DNA of 64,000 bases from Bacteroidales bacterium (GTDB lineage: Bacteria > Bacteroidota > Bacteroidia > Bacteroidales > UBA932), in contig JAQUBZ010000005.1 in the NCBI GenBank assembly GCA_028686425.1, positions 44,856-108,855 of the forward strand. The letters are read 5' to 3'. The position numbers and the translations under genes were made by a program. Numbering within the stretch: position 1 is the stretch's first letter; each line of letters begins with the position of its first letter. Shown here one piece after another: positions 25,124 to 32,776 of this stretch. The notes below the pieces were generated by a model that ran no database searches, had not been told where the DNA came from, and was given only the letters and a program-made list of their open reading frames with translations.

Positions 25124-25250
25124 AGAAAACATTCTTCTTGGTTTGGACATTACATTTCAAAAGCTCGTGCGTGAAAAAAAGAAAAGCAACTCTGAGCTTG
25201 CTTTTGCCGACAAAGGCGAAGTAATAAGAGTAAAAGCTGTTGAAATTTAG
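25095..25250 (+). CDS. 51-residue partner ORF of the zeta-like kinase
   Basis: Starts at the ATG at 25095 inside the kinase 3' end and ends with TAG at 25248-25250. The protein begins MSELETRELRENILLGLDIT, has a basic middle (VREKKKSNSEL) and ends GEVIRVKAVEI. It has an amphipathic N-terminal helix and a short beta-like end. Small proteins with a similar charge pattern often follow zeta-like kinases, so it may be an antitoxin or regulator. This is inferred from position and pattern only. A terminator follows 40 bases later, so the two genes form a closed unit. Confidence 0.6.
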   Translation: MSELETRELRENILLGLDITFQKLVREKKKSNSELAFADKGEVIRVKAVEI

Positions 25251-25290
25251 TTAGTTTGTATTCTCTGCCAAATTATTTTGAACCTTACAC

Positions 25291-25319
25291 ACTACTGCCC
25301 TCAAAGCAGTAGTTTTTTT
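25291..25319 (+). terminator. Terminator between the kinase unit and tldD
   Basis: ACTACTGC (25291-25298) and GCAGTAGT (25306-25313) with the loop CCTCAAA, followed by TTTTTT. The T run ends two bases before the tldD ATG, so the same hairpin would lie in the tldD leader if transcription starts upstream. Confidence 0.85.
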
Positions 25320-25320
25320 A

Positions 25321-26736
25321 ATGAATGATTATTTAACACTATTCAATGTGACAAAAGAGTCTCTTGACAGGCTCATCTCTATAGCGTTGTCCAAAGGTGG
25401 AGATTATGCAGATCTCTTTTTTGAGTATAGTATTTCCAATGTACTTGCACTGAGGGACAATGAGGTAAATGCCATTGCAAGCAATATAGATTACGGAGTC
25501 GGCATAAGGGTGCTTAAGGGGGATCAGACAGGATATGCCTATTCTGAGAGTACTATTTGGGATGATATGGAAAAGGCGGCTCTTTCGGCAGCCCGGATTG
25601 CCGATGAAATCGCCCCTTGTACTTCTTTCAATCACAAAATCGAGACTGTCCGCTTTACCAACCGATACCCGGTCATTTCAGATTGGAGTGATTATTCTGT
25701 CGATAACAAGAAATTATATTTGCAAGAAATTAACGACTCTGTATTCTCCCTCGATTCGAGAATAACAAAAGTAATGGCAAGACTATCGGATAGTGAGACA
25801 AAAGTGCTGTTTTACAATTCATTGGGGGATTATTATTGCGATTGCAGACCTATTGCTTCCATTGTCGCCACCTGTATCTTGTCTCAAAATGGAGTGACAG
25901 ATACGGCATCAGCCTCCATGAGCTTCAGAATGGGAAGTGAGTTTCTGACCGAATCTCTCAAAAAAGAGATTATAAAAGCTCTTTCGGACAACATCTCACA
26001 TATTTTTGAAGCCAGACAGCCCAAAGGGGGAGAAATGGCAGTCGTCATGGGGGCCGGAGGATCCGGAATCCTACTCCATGAAGCGATAGGACACGCCTTT
26101 GAAGCCGATTTTATCCGGAAATGGACATCTATTTTTTCAGACAAATTGGGACAACAAATCTGCAGTAAATATATAAATGTAGTGGATGATGCCACAATAA
26201 CGGCCAATAGAGGTGCTTTAAATGTTGATGATGAAGGAGTTGTCGGGCAAAAAACATATATGGTCAAAGATGGCGTGCTCCATTCTTTTCTTCATGACCG
26301 CATCAGTGCCAAATACTTCGGGGTCTCCCCCACCGGCAATGGCCGGAGAGAGTCTTTCAGATTCAATCCTATTCCGAGGATGAGGGCGACATATATGGAG
26401 AACGGCAATTGTTCCGAGGATGACATTATAAAAAGTATTAAGAAAGGCATTTTTGTGGATAATTTTACAAACGGGCAAGTACAAATAGGAGCCGGTGATT
26501 TTACATTTTTCGTAAAAAGCGGCTTCCTGATAGAAAACGGACGGCTTACGGCTCCAATCAAAGATATAAACATTATAGGCAATGGGCCTGAGGCACTCGC
26601 CGATATTGTTGCAGTTGCCGATAACTGCAAGATTGATAACGGAACATGGACTTGCGGCAAAGATCAATACTGCTATGTATCTTGCGGAATGCCTTCAGTC
26701 CTTGTCAAATCTCTTACAGTAGGAGGAGGAAATTAG
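25321..26736 (+). CDS. tldD: TldD family metalloprotease
   Basis: 471 residues. The zinc motif HExxxH appears as LLHEAIGHAFEADFI near residue 255, followed by a Cys/His-rich conserved C-terminal part (QYCYVSCGMPSVLVKSLTVGGG). TldD with TldE forms a heterodimeric protease that degrades unfolded peptides and matures some modified peptides. The N terminus (SLDRLISIALSKGGDYADLFFE) matches family starts. The ATG directly follows the terminator T run. tldE starts 3 bases after the stop. Confidence 0.93.
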   Translation: MNDYLTLFNVTKESLDRLISIALSKGGDYADLFFEYSISNVLALRDNEVNAIASNIDYGVGIRVLKGDQTGYAYSESTIWDDMEKAALSAARIADEIAPCTSFNHKIETVRFTNRYPVISDWSDYSVDNKKLYLQEINDSVFSLDSRITKVMARLSDSETKVLFYNSLGDYYCDCRPIASIVATCILSQNGVTDTASASMSFRMGSEFLTESLKKEIIKALSDNISHIFEARQPKGGEMAVVMGAGGSGILLHEAIGHAFEADFIRKWTSIFSDKLGQQICSKYINVVDDATITANRGALNVDDEGVVGQKTYMVKDGVLHSFLHDRISAKYFGVSPTGNGRRESFRFNPIPRMRATYMENGNCSEDDIIKSIKKGIFVDNFTNGQVQIGAGDFTFFVKSGFLIENGRLTAPIKDINIIGNGPEALADIVAVADNCKIDNGTWTCGKDQYCYVSCGMPSVLVKSLTVGGGN

Positions 26737-26739
26737 CCA

Positions 26740-28071
26740 ATGAAAACAGATACTTCAATAGCGGCTGCGGCATTACAAATAGCTTTGGAGTCGGGAGCAC
26801 AAAATGCAAGAATTTCCATCAGTCGCGGGGTCGAAAATTCGGTAATTGTCATTAACAACAAGATTGACAGATTGCTCCAATCGACAGACAATGCTCTATA
26901 TATACAATTGTATATCGACGGAAGGTACGGTTCGTTTTCTACCAACATGATGGATGTGGACCTGCTGCGCAAATTCATTACAAAGGCAGCCCGATCAACC
27001 GTGCTTCTTGCAGAAGACGAATGCAGGGTATTGCCGGATAAAGAGCTGTATTACAGGGGAAATGGTGAAGATTTACTTCAATACGATTCGACAATCGAAT
27101 CCATTCCGACTGAACAGAGGATTGAAGATGCCATGAGAGCCTCAGGAGAAATCTTCGGAACAGACAAGAGGCTTCTCTTGGTTGAAGCAGAATACGGAGA
27201 CATGCTCGACTACAATTACACTATTGATAGTCAAGGATTTGAAGGGTCAACTCTTCAATCAAGTTACACTATCAGTGCAGATTGTACGGTTCGAGGAAGA
27301 GGAGATCGAAGATCTGAAGGATGGTGGTATGAAAGCTCTCTATTCTATGATAAGCTGAAAATTGAAGGATGCAGTACAATCGCCCTGAGAAGATCCGTTG
27401 ACTCCCTTTCACCCAAAACTCTGAAATCTGGAAAATACAATATGGTTATTGAAAATACAGTATCTTCCAAAATGGTTGCTCCGATAATATCAGCCCTTAC
27501 AGGGTCTGCCATCCAACAGGGAAATTCATTTTTGCTTAATACCATAGGAAAGAAAATATTTTCAGACAAACTGACACTTCTCGACAGACCCCATTTGAAA
27601 GGATATGCCGGTTCAAGATATTTCGATAGTGAAGGACTCTCCACAAAAGAGATGAATATCATCACAAAAGGGGTGGTAAATACGTATTTTATAGATACTT
27701 ATTTCAGTAAAAAATTAAATATTCCCACAACAATCGAATCTCCTTCGGTTTTATTATTTTCCAAAGAGAAAATAATTGACGGGAAAAACTTATCTTTGTC
27801 GGCAATTATCAAAGATGTGGATAAAGGGATTTTGGTCACCGGATTTAACGGAGGTAATTTTAACTCCTCCACGGGGGACTATTCATTCGGAGTACAGGGA
27901 TTTTACTTTGAAAAAGGGAATATCGTGCATCCGGTAAGTGAAATGAATATTACAGGTAATCTCATTTCACTTTGGAACAATCTGTTGTATATCGGAGACG
28001 ATGCAAGAGATTGCGCAAAATGGCAAATCCCTTCACTTGCTTTTGAAAATGTGGATTTTAGCGGAATGTAA
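26740..28071 (+). CDS. tldE: TldE/PmbA family protein
   Basis: 443 residues, same fold as TldD but without HExxxH, as expected for the non-catalytic partner TldE (PmbA). Shared segments include GVENSVIVINNKIDRLLQ near the start and GDYSFGVQGFYFEKGNIVHPVSEMN near the end. Being directly after tldD, it should complete the heterodimer. Confidence 0.9.
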   Translation: MKTDTSIAAAALQIALESGAQNARISISRGVENSVIVINNKIDRLLQSTDNALYIQLYIDGRYGSFSTNMMDVDLLRKFITKAARSTVLLAEDECRVLPDKELYYRGNGEDLLQYDSTIESIPTEQRIEDAMRASGEIFGTDKRLLLVEAEYGDMLDYNYTIDSQGFEGSTLQSSYTISADCTVRGRGDRRSEGWWYESSLFYDKLKIEGCSTIALRRSVDSLSPKTLKSGKYNMVIENTVSSKMVAPIISALTGSAIQQGNSFLLNTIGKKIFSDKLTLLDRPHLKGYAGSRYFDSEGLSTKEMNIITKGVVNTYFIDTYFSKKLNIPTTIESPSVLLFSKEKIIDGKNLSLSAIIKDVDKGILVTGFNGGNFNSSTGDYSFGVQGFYFEKGNIVHPVSEMNITGNLISLWNNLLYIGDDARDCAKWQIPSLAFENVDFSGM

Positions 28072-28086
28072 CAACAGATTTAAACA

Positions 28087-29550
28087 ATGAAAAAACCAGG
28101 ACTTCTTCTTTCCCTCGTACCGGTAATAGTATTGATATTCGTATTGACAGTGGGTGTCAGGATTTTTGGTGAAGATGTTACTTCCGGACCATCCCAGATA
28201 GCGTTGATACTTGCCGCCATCACCACATGCATCATAGGTGTTTACAAGCTCAAAATCCCATGGGAGGTATTTGAAGAGAGTATAGGCGAGAATATGAAGA
28301 AGACAAGTTCTGCCATATATATCCTGCTGATGATAGGTGCGCTGACATCAACGTGGATGTTGTCTGGGGTAGTTCCCACCATGATTTATTATGGACTGAA
28401 ACTTATCAATCCTTCTGTTTTCGTTGTTGTCAGTTTCCTTCTGTGCGCAATCGTTTCGGTACTCGCCGGAAGTTCGTGGACTACGGTCGGCACCATAGGT
28501 GTGGCGATGTTGAGCGCAGGACAGATAATCGGAATACCTGTAGGATGGCTCGCCGGTTCCATCATTTCGGGAGCATATCTCGGAGACAAGATTTCCCCGC
28601 TTTCGGACACAACCAATCTTTCGGCATCCATTGCCGGTGTTGACCTATATAAACACGTGAAATACATGATGATAACGACTATTCCAGCATTGGTGATATG
28701 TCTGATTGTATATACCATTGTGGGATTTGTCATTCCTGTATCTTCCACCTTTGAGATTGGAGCGCAGATGGAGGCGCTGAAAGGATCGTTCAATATATCT
28801 TTGTGGCTGATGTTGATACCATGCGCCACTATTTTTATGATTATCAAGAAAATACCCCCATTTTTAACTCTATTCATATCTGCATTTCTGGGGGCTGTTG
28901 TAGCTTTTTGGGCGCAACCTCACATAATTGAGCAAATCACAGATACATCTTCCGAATTTACGGCATTTTGCATAACCATTCTGAAAATGATGTCATCCGA
29001 AATAGATATTGAGACCGGAAATACTCTGATCAATACACTTACATCCACTAAAGGGATGTTCGGAATGGTCAACACGGTTTGGATTATCATTTGTGTCATA
29101 TCTCTCGGCGGCTCTTTAAGCGCCTGCGGTATGATTCAGACCATTACCGAAAAGATGTTGAGATTTATGAAAAATACTGCAAGCATCGTAGCTTCTACTG
29201 TATTTACCTGTATTTTTTGCAATATTATTCTTGCCGATCAGTATATGGCAATATTATTGCCCGGTAAAATGTTCAGTGAAGCTTATAGGAAGAAAGGTTA
29301 TGCACCGGAATTGCTAAGCAGAACACTTGAAGACTCGGCGACAGTCAGTTCTGTGCTCATTCCATGGAACACTTGCGCTGTGGCCCAGGCCGGAGTGCTC
29401 GGCGTAGCGACAATGACCTATTTTCCATTTGCAATATTCTGTTTTGTCACTCCGATTATCGCAATTATCATTGCCGCCGTTGGATATAAGATACACAGAA
29501 TACCGATAGAGCAACCGGAAAGTCCGGTGCCTGAAACGATTATTTATTAA
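28087..29550 (+). CDS. nhaC: Na+/H+ antiporter, NhaC family
   Basis: 487 residues with about eleven to twelve transmembrane segments. NhaC-type motifs are seen: AGSSWTTVGTIGVAMLSAGQ, YLGDKISPLSDTTNLSASIAGVDLYKH and the late LEDSATVSSVLIPWNTCAVAQAGVLG. It should exchange cytoplasmic Na+ for H+ (some relatives exchange amino acids or malate/lactate). It lies 15 bases after tldE and 17 before slyD, so all three may share a transcript. Confidence 0.88.
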   Translation: MKKPGLLLSLVPVIVLIFVLTVGVRIFGEDVTSGPSQIALILAAITTCIIGVYKLKIPWEVFEESIGENMKKTSSAIYILLMIGALTSTWMLSGVVPTMIYYGLKLINPSVFVVVSFLLCAIVSVLAGSSWTTVGTIGVAMLSAGQIIGIPVGWLAGSIISGAYLGDKISPLSDTTNLSASIAGVDLYKHVKYMMITTIPALVICLIVYTIVGFVIPVSSTFEIGAQMEALKGSFNISLWLMLIPCATIFMIIKKIPPFLTLFISAFLGAVVAFWAQPHIIEQITDTSSEFTAFCITILKMMSSEIDIETGNTLINTLTSTKGMFGMVNTVWIIICVISLGGSLSACGMIQTITEKMLRFMKNTASIVASTVFTCIFCNIILADQYMAILLPGKMFSEAYRKKGYAPELLSRTLEDSATVSSVLIPWNTCAVAQAGVLGVATMTYFPFAIFCFVTPIIAIIIAAVGYKIHRIPIEQPESPVPETIIY

Positions 29551-29567
29551 TTTAACTACATATTACA

Positions 29568-30101
29568 ATGACAATTAACGACAACAAAGTAGTATCTCTG
29601 ATTTATAAATTAGAGGTAGCGGGAGAAATCCAGGACCAGACCACAAAAGAGAATCCTCTCGAATTTATCTTCGGTTTAGGTTATCTTCTGCCGAAATTTG
29701 AAGAAAACATTAAAGACAAAGCCGTTGGCGATACCTTTGATTTTGAACTTGCAGCAAGAGATGGTTATGGAGATATAGATCCTCAGGCCGTTGTTGATCT
29801 GCCTATGAATATTTTTGAAATTGACGGAAAGATTCAGGAAGGTCTCCTTACTGTGGGCAATGTTATCAACATGATGAACCAGATGGGCGGAGTGATTCCC
29901 GGCAAAGTTGTGGAAGTAGGAAAAGAGAGTGTCAAGATGGACTTCAATCACCAGATGGCAGGTAAAGACCTCCATTTTACAGGTGAAATCATTGCAATCC
30001 GCGAAGCTACCGAAGAAGAACTTACCAACGGATTACACGGCGAAAGAGCTCCTCACAATTGTGGTGGAGAGTGTTCAAGCTGTGGTGGAGGATGCCACTA
30101 A
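29568..30101 (+). CDS. slyD: SlyD-like FKBP peptidyl-prolyl isomerase
   Basis: 177 residues. The FKBP domain is interrupted by the IF chaperone insert, as in SlyD: ENPLEFIFGLGYLLPKFEENI, FELAARDGYGDIDPQAVVDLP, and MAGKDLHFTGEIIAIREATEEEL. The C-terminal tail HNCGGECSSCGGGCH is a Cys/His-rich metal-binding end, as in nickel-binding SlyD. Its last 27 bases overlap the 3' end of the converging FAD oxidoreductase gene, and that overlap encodes the metal tail. Confidence 0.92.
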   Translation: MTINDNKVVSLIYKLEVAGEIQDQTTKENPLEFIFGLGYLLPKFEENIKDKAVGDTFDFELAARDGYGDIDPQAVVDLPMNIFEIDGKIQEGLLTVGNVINMMNQMGGVIPGKVVEVGKESVKMDFNHQMAGKDLHFTGEIIAIREATEEELTNGLHGERAPHNCGGECSSCGGGCH

Positions 30102-31616
30102 TATTCCGTCAATTGCACTTGACACTATACCGCCGGCATATCCTGCACCTTCTCCGCAAGGATAAATCCCCGGCAAATCGACATGACACATCGTCTCCTG
30201 ATTGCGTGGAATACGTATAGGGGACGATGTTCTTGATTCACAGGCAAGAAGAAGCGCATCATCGGTATAGAATCCTTTCATCTTCCGGTCGAAAGCAGGA
30301 AACGCAGCCCTAAGTCTGGAATAAACCCCCAGAGGAAGCAATTCGTGAAGAGGAGCTGAAACAGCTCCGGGAGTATAAGATGTCTTAGGAATGGATGAAG
30401 AGACTATTTTCCTGCAAAAATCGGTCATTCTCTGAGCCGGGGCCTGAAGTGAATTGGAAAAGTCAAACATTTGATGTTCAACTGATTGTTGAAATTCGAG
30501 CAAGGCAAATACGCCATATTTGTCAAATTCGGGAACATCTTCTGCCTCTACCGAACACACTATACCTGCGTTTGCCCATTGGGAATTTCTCATCGAATTG
30601 GACATTCCATTAAGAACCACTTCCGATGGTTCTGTGGATGAGGGTACAAGTATTCCTCCCGGACACATGCAGAATGAGAATACTCCCCTTCCCTCCACCT
30701 GGGTCACAAGCGAATATTCTGCAGGAGGCATAAACGGCTGATATTTACCATGATATTGAATCTTATTGATTAACGATTGGGGATGTTCGGCTCTCACGCC
30801 GATGGCAAAACCTTTCATTTCCAATGCCCACCCCTTACGTGCAAAAAGTCTGTAAATCTCTTTTGCCGAATGGCCTGTGGCAAGAATTACATTTTTAGCC
30901 GAGAAAGTCAGTCCACCTTCACAAATAACTTTCCAACTTTTCTTATTTCCGACATTAAATTGCTCTAAATCAATAACTTTACAGTCAAAATGGTATTCTC
31001 CTCCATGTTCTATGATACACTTGCGGATATTTTCGACTATTCTCGGAAGCTTATCACTGCCTATATGCGGATGAGCATCTGTCAGAATGCTTTCATCGGC
31101 TCCGAAAGACACAAGTTGGCGGAGCACTTCCCTGATGTCACCTCTCTTATTGGATCGTGTAAATAATTTACCGTCTGAAAATGTACCTGCTCCACCCTCT
31201 CCAAAACAATAATTTGAATCGGGATTGACAATCTGCCTTTGTCCGATTGATGCTATATCGAACTTCCGTGAATGAACATCCTTTCCCCTCTCCAAAATAA
31301 TCGGCTTTCTCCCCTCCATCAATAATCTCAGTGAAGCGAACATCCCGGCAGGACCACTTCCTACCACAATCACAGGTTCCGCTCCGGATACAAATTTATA
31401 TTCGGGCAACGTGTATTTTTCTATAGTTTCTCCAACGGCGGATGCACTGATTCTGTATCTGTAAAGTACCTCATTGCGTGCATCGAGAGAGCGTCTTACA
31501 ATTTCTGCTGATGCAACCTTATTTCGTGCTACACCGAGAGCTTTCGCAGCTGCCGAGTACAGCTGCTCCTCGGAAAGAGTTTTTCCGACAGGACATGAAA
31601 TTTCAAATTCTTTCAT
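30075..31616 (-). CDS. FAD-dependent oxidoreductase (COG2509 type)
   Basis: 513 residues. An N-terminal domain of about 80 residues precedes the FAD-binding motif PVIVVGSGPAGMFASLRLL. Other segments are YCFGEGGAGTFSDGKLFTRSN, ILATGHSAKEIYRLFARKGW and the C-terminal FAD contact YPCGEGAGYAGGIVSSAIDGI. This is the family of uncharacterised FAD dehydrogenases found across Bacteroidota and Firmicutes; the substrate is unknown. The start overlaps the tsaD stop by one base (TGATG), so they are coupled. The 3' end overlaps slyD. Confidence 0.88.
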   Translation of the reverse strand: MKEFEISCPVGKTLSEEQLYSAAAKALGVARNKVASAEIVRRSLDARNEVLYRYRISASAVGETIEKYTLPEYKFVSGAEPVIVVGSGPAGMFASLRLLMEGRKPIILERGKDVHSRKFDIASIGQRQIVNPDSNYCFGEGGAGTFSDGKLFTRSNKRGDIREVLRQLVSFGADESILTDAHPHIGSDKLPRIVENIRKCIIEHGGEYHFDCKVIDLEQFNVGNKKSWKVICEGGLTFSAKNVILATGHSAKEIYRLFARKGWALEMKGFAIGVRAEHPQSLINKIQYHGKYQPFMPPAEYSLVTQVEGRGVFSFCMCPGGILVPSSTEPSEVVLNGMSNSMRNSQWANAGIVCSVEAEDVPEFDKYGVFALLEFQQSVEHQMFDFSNSLQAPAQRMTDFCRKIVSSSIPKTSYTPGAVSAPLHELLPLGVYSRLRAAFPAFDRKMKGFYTDDALLLACESRTSSPIRIPRNQETMCHVDLPGIYPCGEGAGYAGGIVSSAIDGILVASSTTA

Positions 31617-32644
31617 CAGTCTCCATATTCGGCTGCACGCGAAACAGGTGCTATGTCGAGAGGTGCGAACAGTCCGTTTTGATATTTATAATAACCTGTT
31701 ATTGCAATCATTGCAGCATTATCCGTTGTAAACCGAAACTCCGGCAGAAACGTGTTCCATCCCCTTTTCTCCCCCTCACTCTCTATTCTGTTTCTCAGAC
31801 CGGAATTGGCTGAAACTCCACCTGCAATTGCAATATCTCTGATTCCTGTCTGTTTGACGGCCAAAAGCAGCTTCTTCATTAATATGTCTATCAAATCTTT
31901 CTGAAAAGAGGCGCATAAGTCGGCCTTGTTCTCCTCAATAAAATTCGGATTCTCCCTGATTCTGTCTCTGACAAAATACAGAAGTGACGTCTTAATCCCG
32001 CTGAAGCTATAATTCAATTCTGGAATCTGCGGCTTGGAAAATCTGAATTTGTCGCAATCCCCCTCTTTGGCCAATTTGTCAATAACAGGCCCTCCGGGGT
32101 AACCGAGATTCATCAATTTGGCACATTTGTCAAATGCCTCCCCCACTGCATCGTCAATTGTATGTCCCATAATTTCAAACTTCAGATAATCGTCAACTCT
32201 GACAATCTGGGTATGCCCTCCCGAAACGAGAAGACATAGAAAAGGAAACTTTGGAGAGCGGTTGTCTCTTCCATTAACCTTTATGAAATGGGACAATATG
32301 TGCCCCTGCAAATGGTTGATTTCAATTATCGGTTTACCTGATGAAATAGAGAGACCTTTTGCGAATGAAGTCCCCACAAGTAAAGAACCAAGAAGCCCCG
32401 GTCCGCGTGTAAATGCAATGGCATCAATATCTTTCATACTCTTTTGAGCCAGCTTGAGTGCCTGAGATACAACCGGTAATATATTTTGCTGATGCGCTCT
32501 TGACGCAAGTTCGGGAATCACTCCGCCGTATTGTCTGTGAACTTCCTGAGAAGCCATAACGTTGGACAATAAATATTCATCGGCAATTACCGCAGCCGAT
32601 GTATCGTCACATGAAGATTCTATTCCGAGAATTGTTAAACTCAT
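31616..32644 (-). CDS. tsaD: tRNA N6-threonylcarbamoyladenosine synthase subunit TsaD
   Basis: 342 residues. ASKHA-fold enzyme transferring the threonylcarbamoyl group to A37 of ANN-decoding tRNAs. Family motifs are ILGIESSCDDTSAAVI, the metal-binding HQQNILPVVSQAL region, FTRGPGLLGSLLVGTSFAKGL, LLVSGGHTQIV and IAGGVSANSGLR. Length is normal. It is the first gene of a two-gene minus-strand unit. mtaB at 37.3 kb acts on the t6A product. Confidence 0.97.
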   Translation of the reverse strand: MSLTILGIESSCDDTSAAVIADEYLLSNVMASQEVHRQYGGVIPELASRAHQQNILPVVSQALKLAQKSMKDIDAIAFTRGPGLLGSLLVGTSFAKGLSISSGKPIIEINHLQGHILSHFIKVNGRDNRSPKFPFLCLLVSGGHTQIVRVDDYLKFEIMGHTIDDAVGEAFDKCAKLMNLGYPGGPVIDKLAKEGDCDKFRFSKPQIPELNYSFSGIKTSLLYFVRDRIRENPNFIEENKADLCASFQKDLIDILMKKLLLAVKQTGIRDIAIAGGVSANSGLRNRIESEGEKRGWNTFLPEFRFTTDNAAMIAITGYYKYQNGLFAPLDIAPVSRAAEYGD

Positions 32645-32660
32645 ATCAATAATTTATGTG

Positions 32661-32668
32661 CAAAATTA
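32661..32668 (-). promoter_or_regulatory. -7 box of tsaD
   Basis: The minus strand reads TAATTTTG followed by C, 16 bases before the tsaD ATG. It lies back to back with the tamB box at 32680-32687. Confidence 0.45.
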
Positions 32669-32679
32669 GTAAAAATTCG

Positions 32680-32687
32680 TACTTTTG
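32680..32687 (+). promoter_or_regulatory. -7 box of tamB
   Basis: TACTTTTG on the plus strand. Transcription from here would begin near 32692, ahead of the open frame that starts at 32717. Confidence 0.45.
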
Positions 32688-32776
32688 TTTAAATATACCT
32701 TCAGAAGTTGAATTAATTAAAAAATAGGGCCATAAAAACCTGGAAAAAAATATTATTTGCAATAATTATTGTCATA

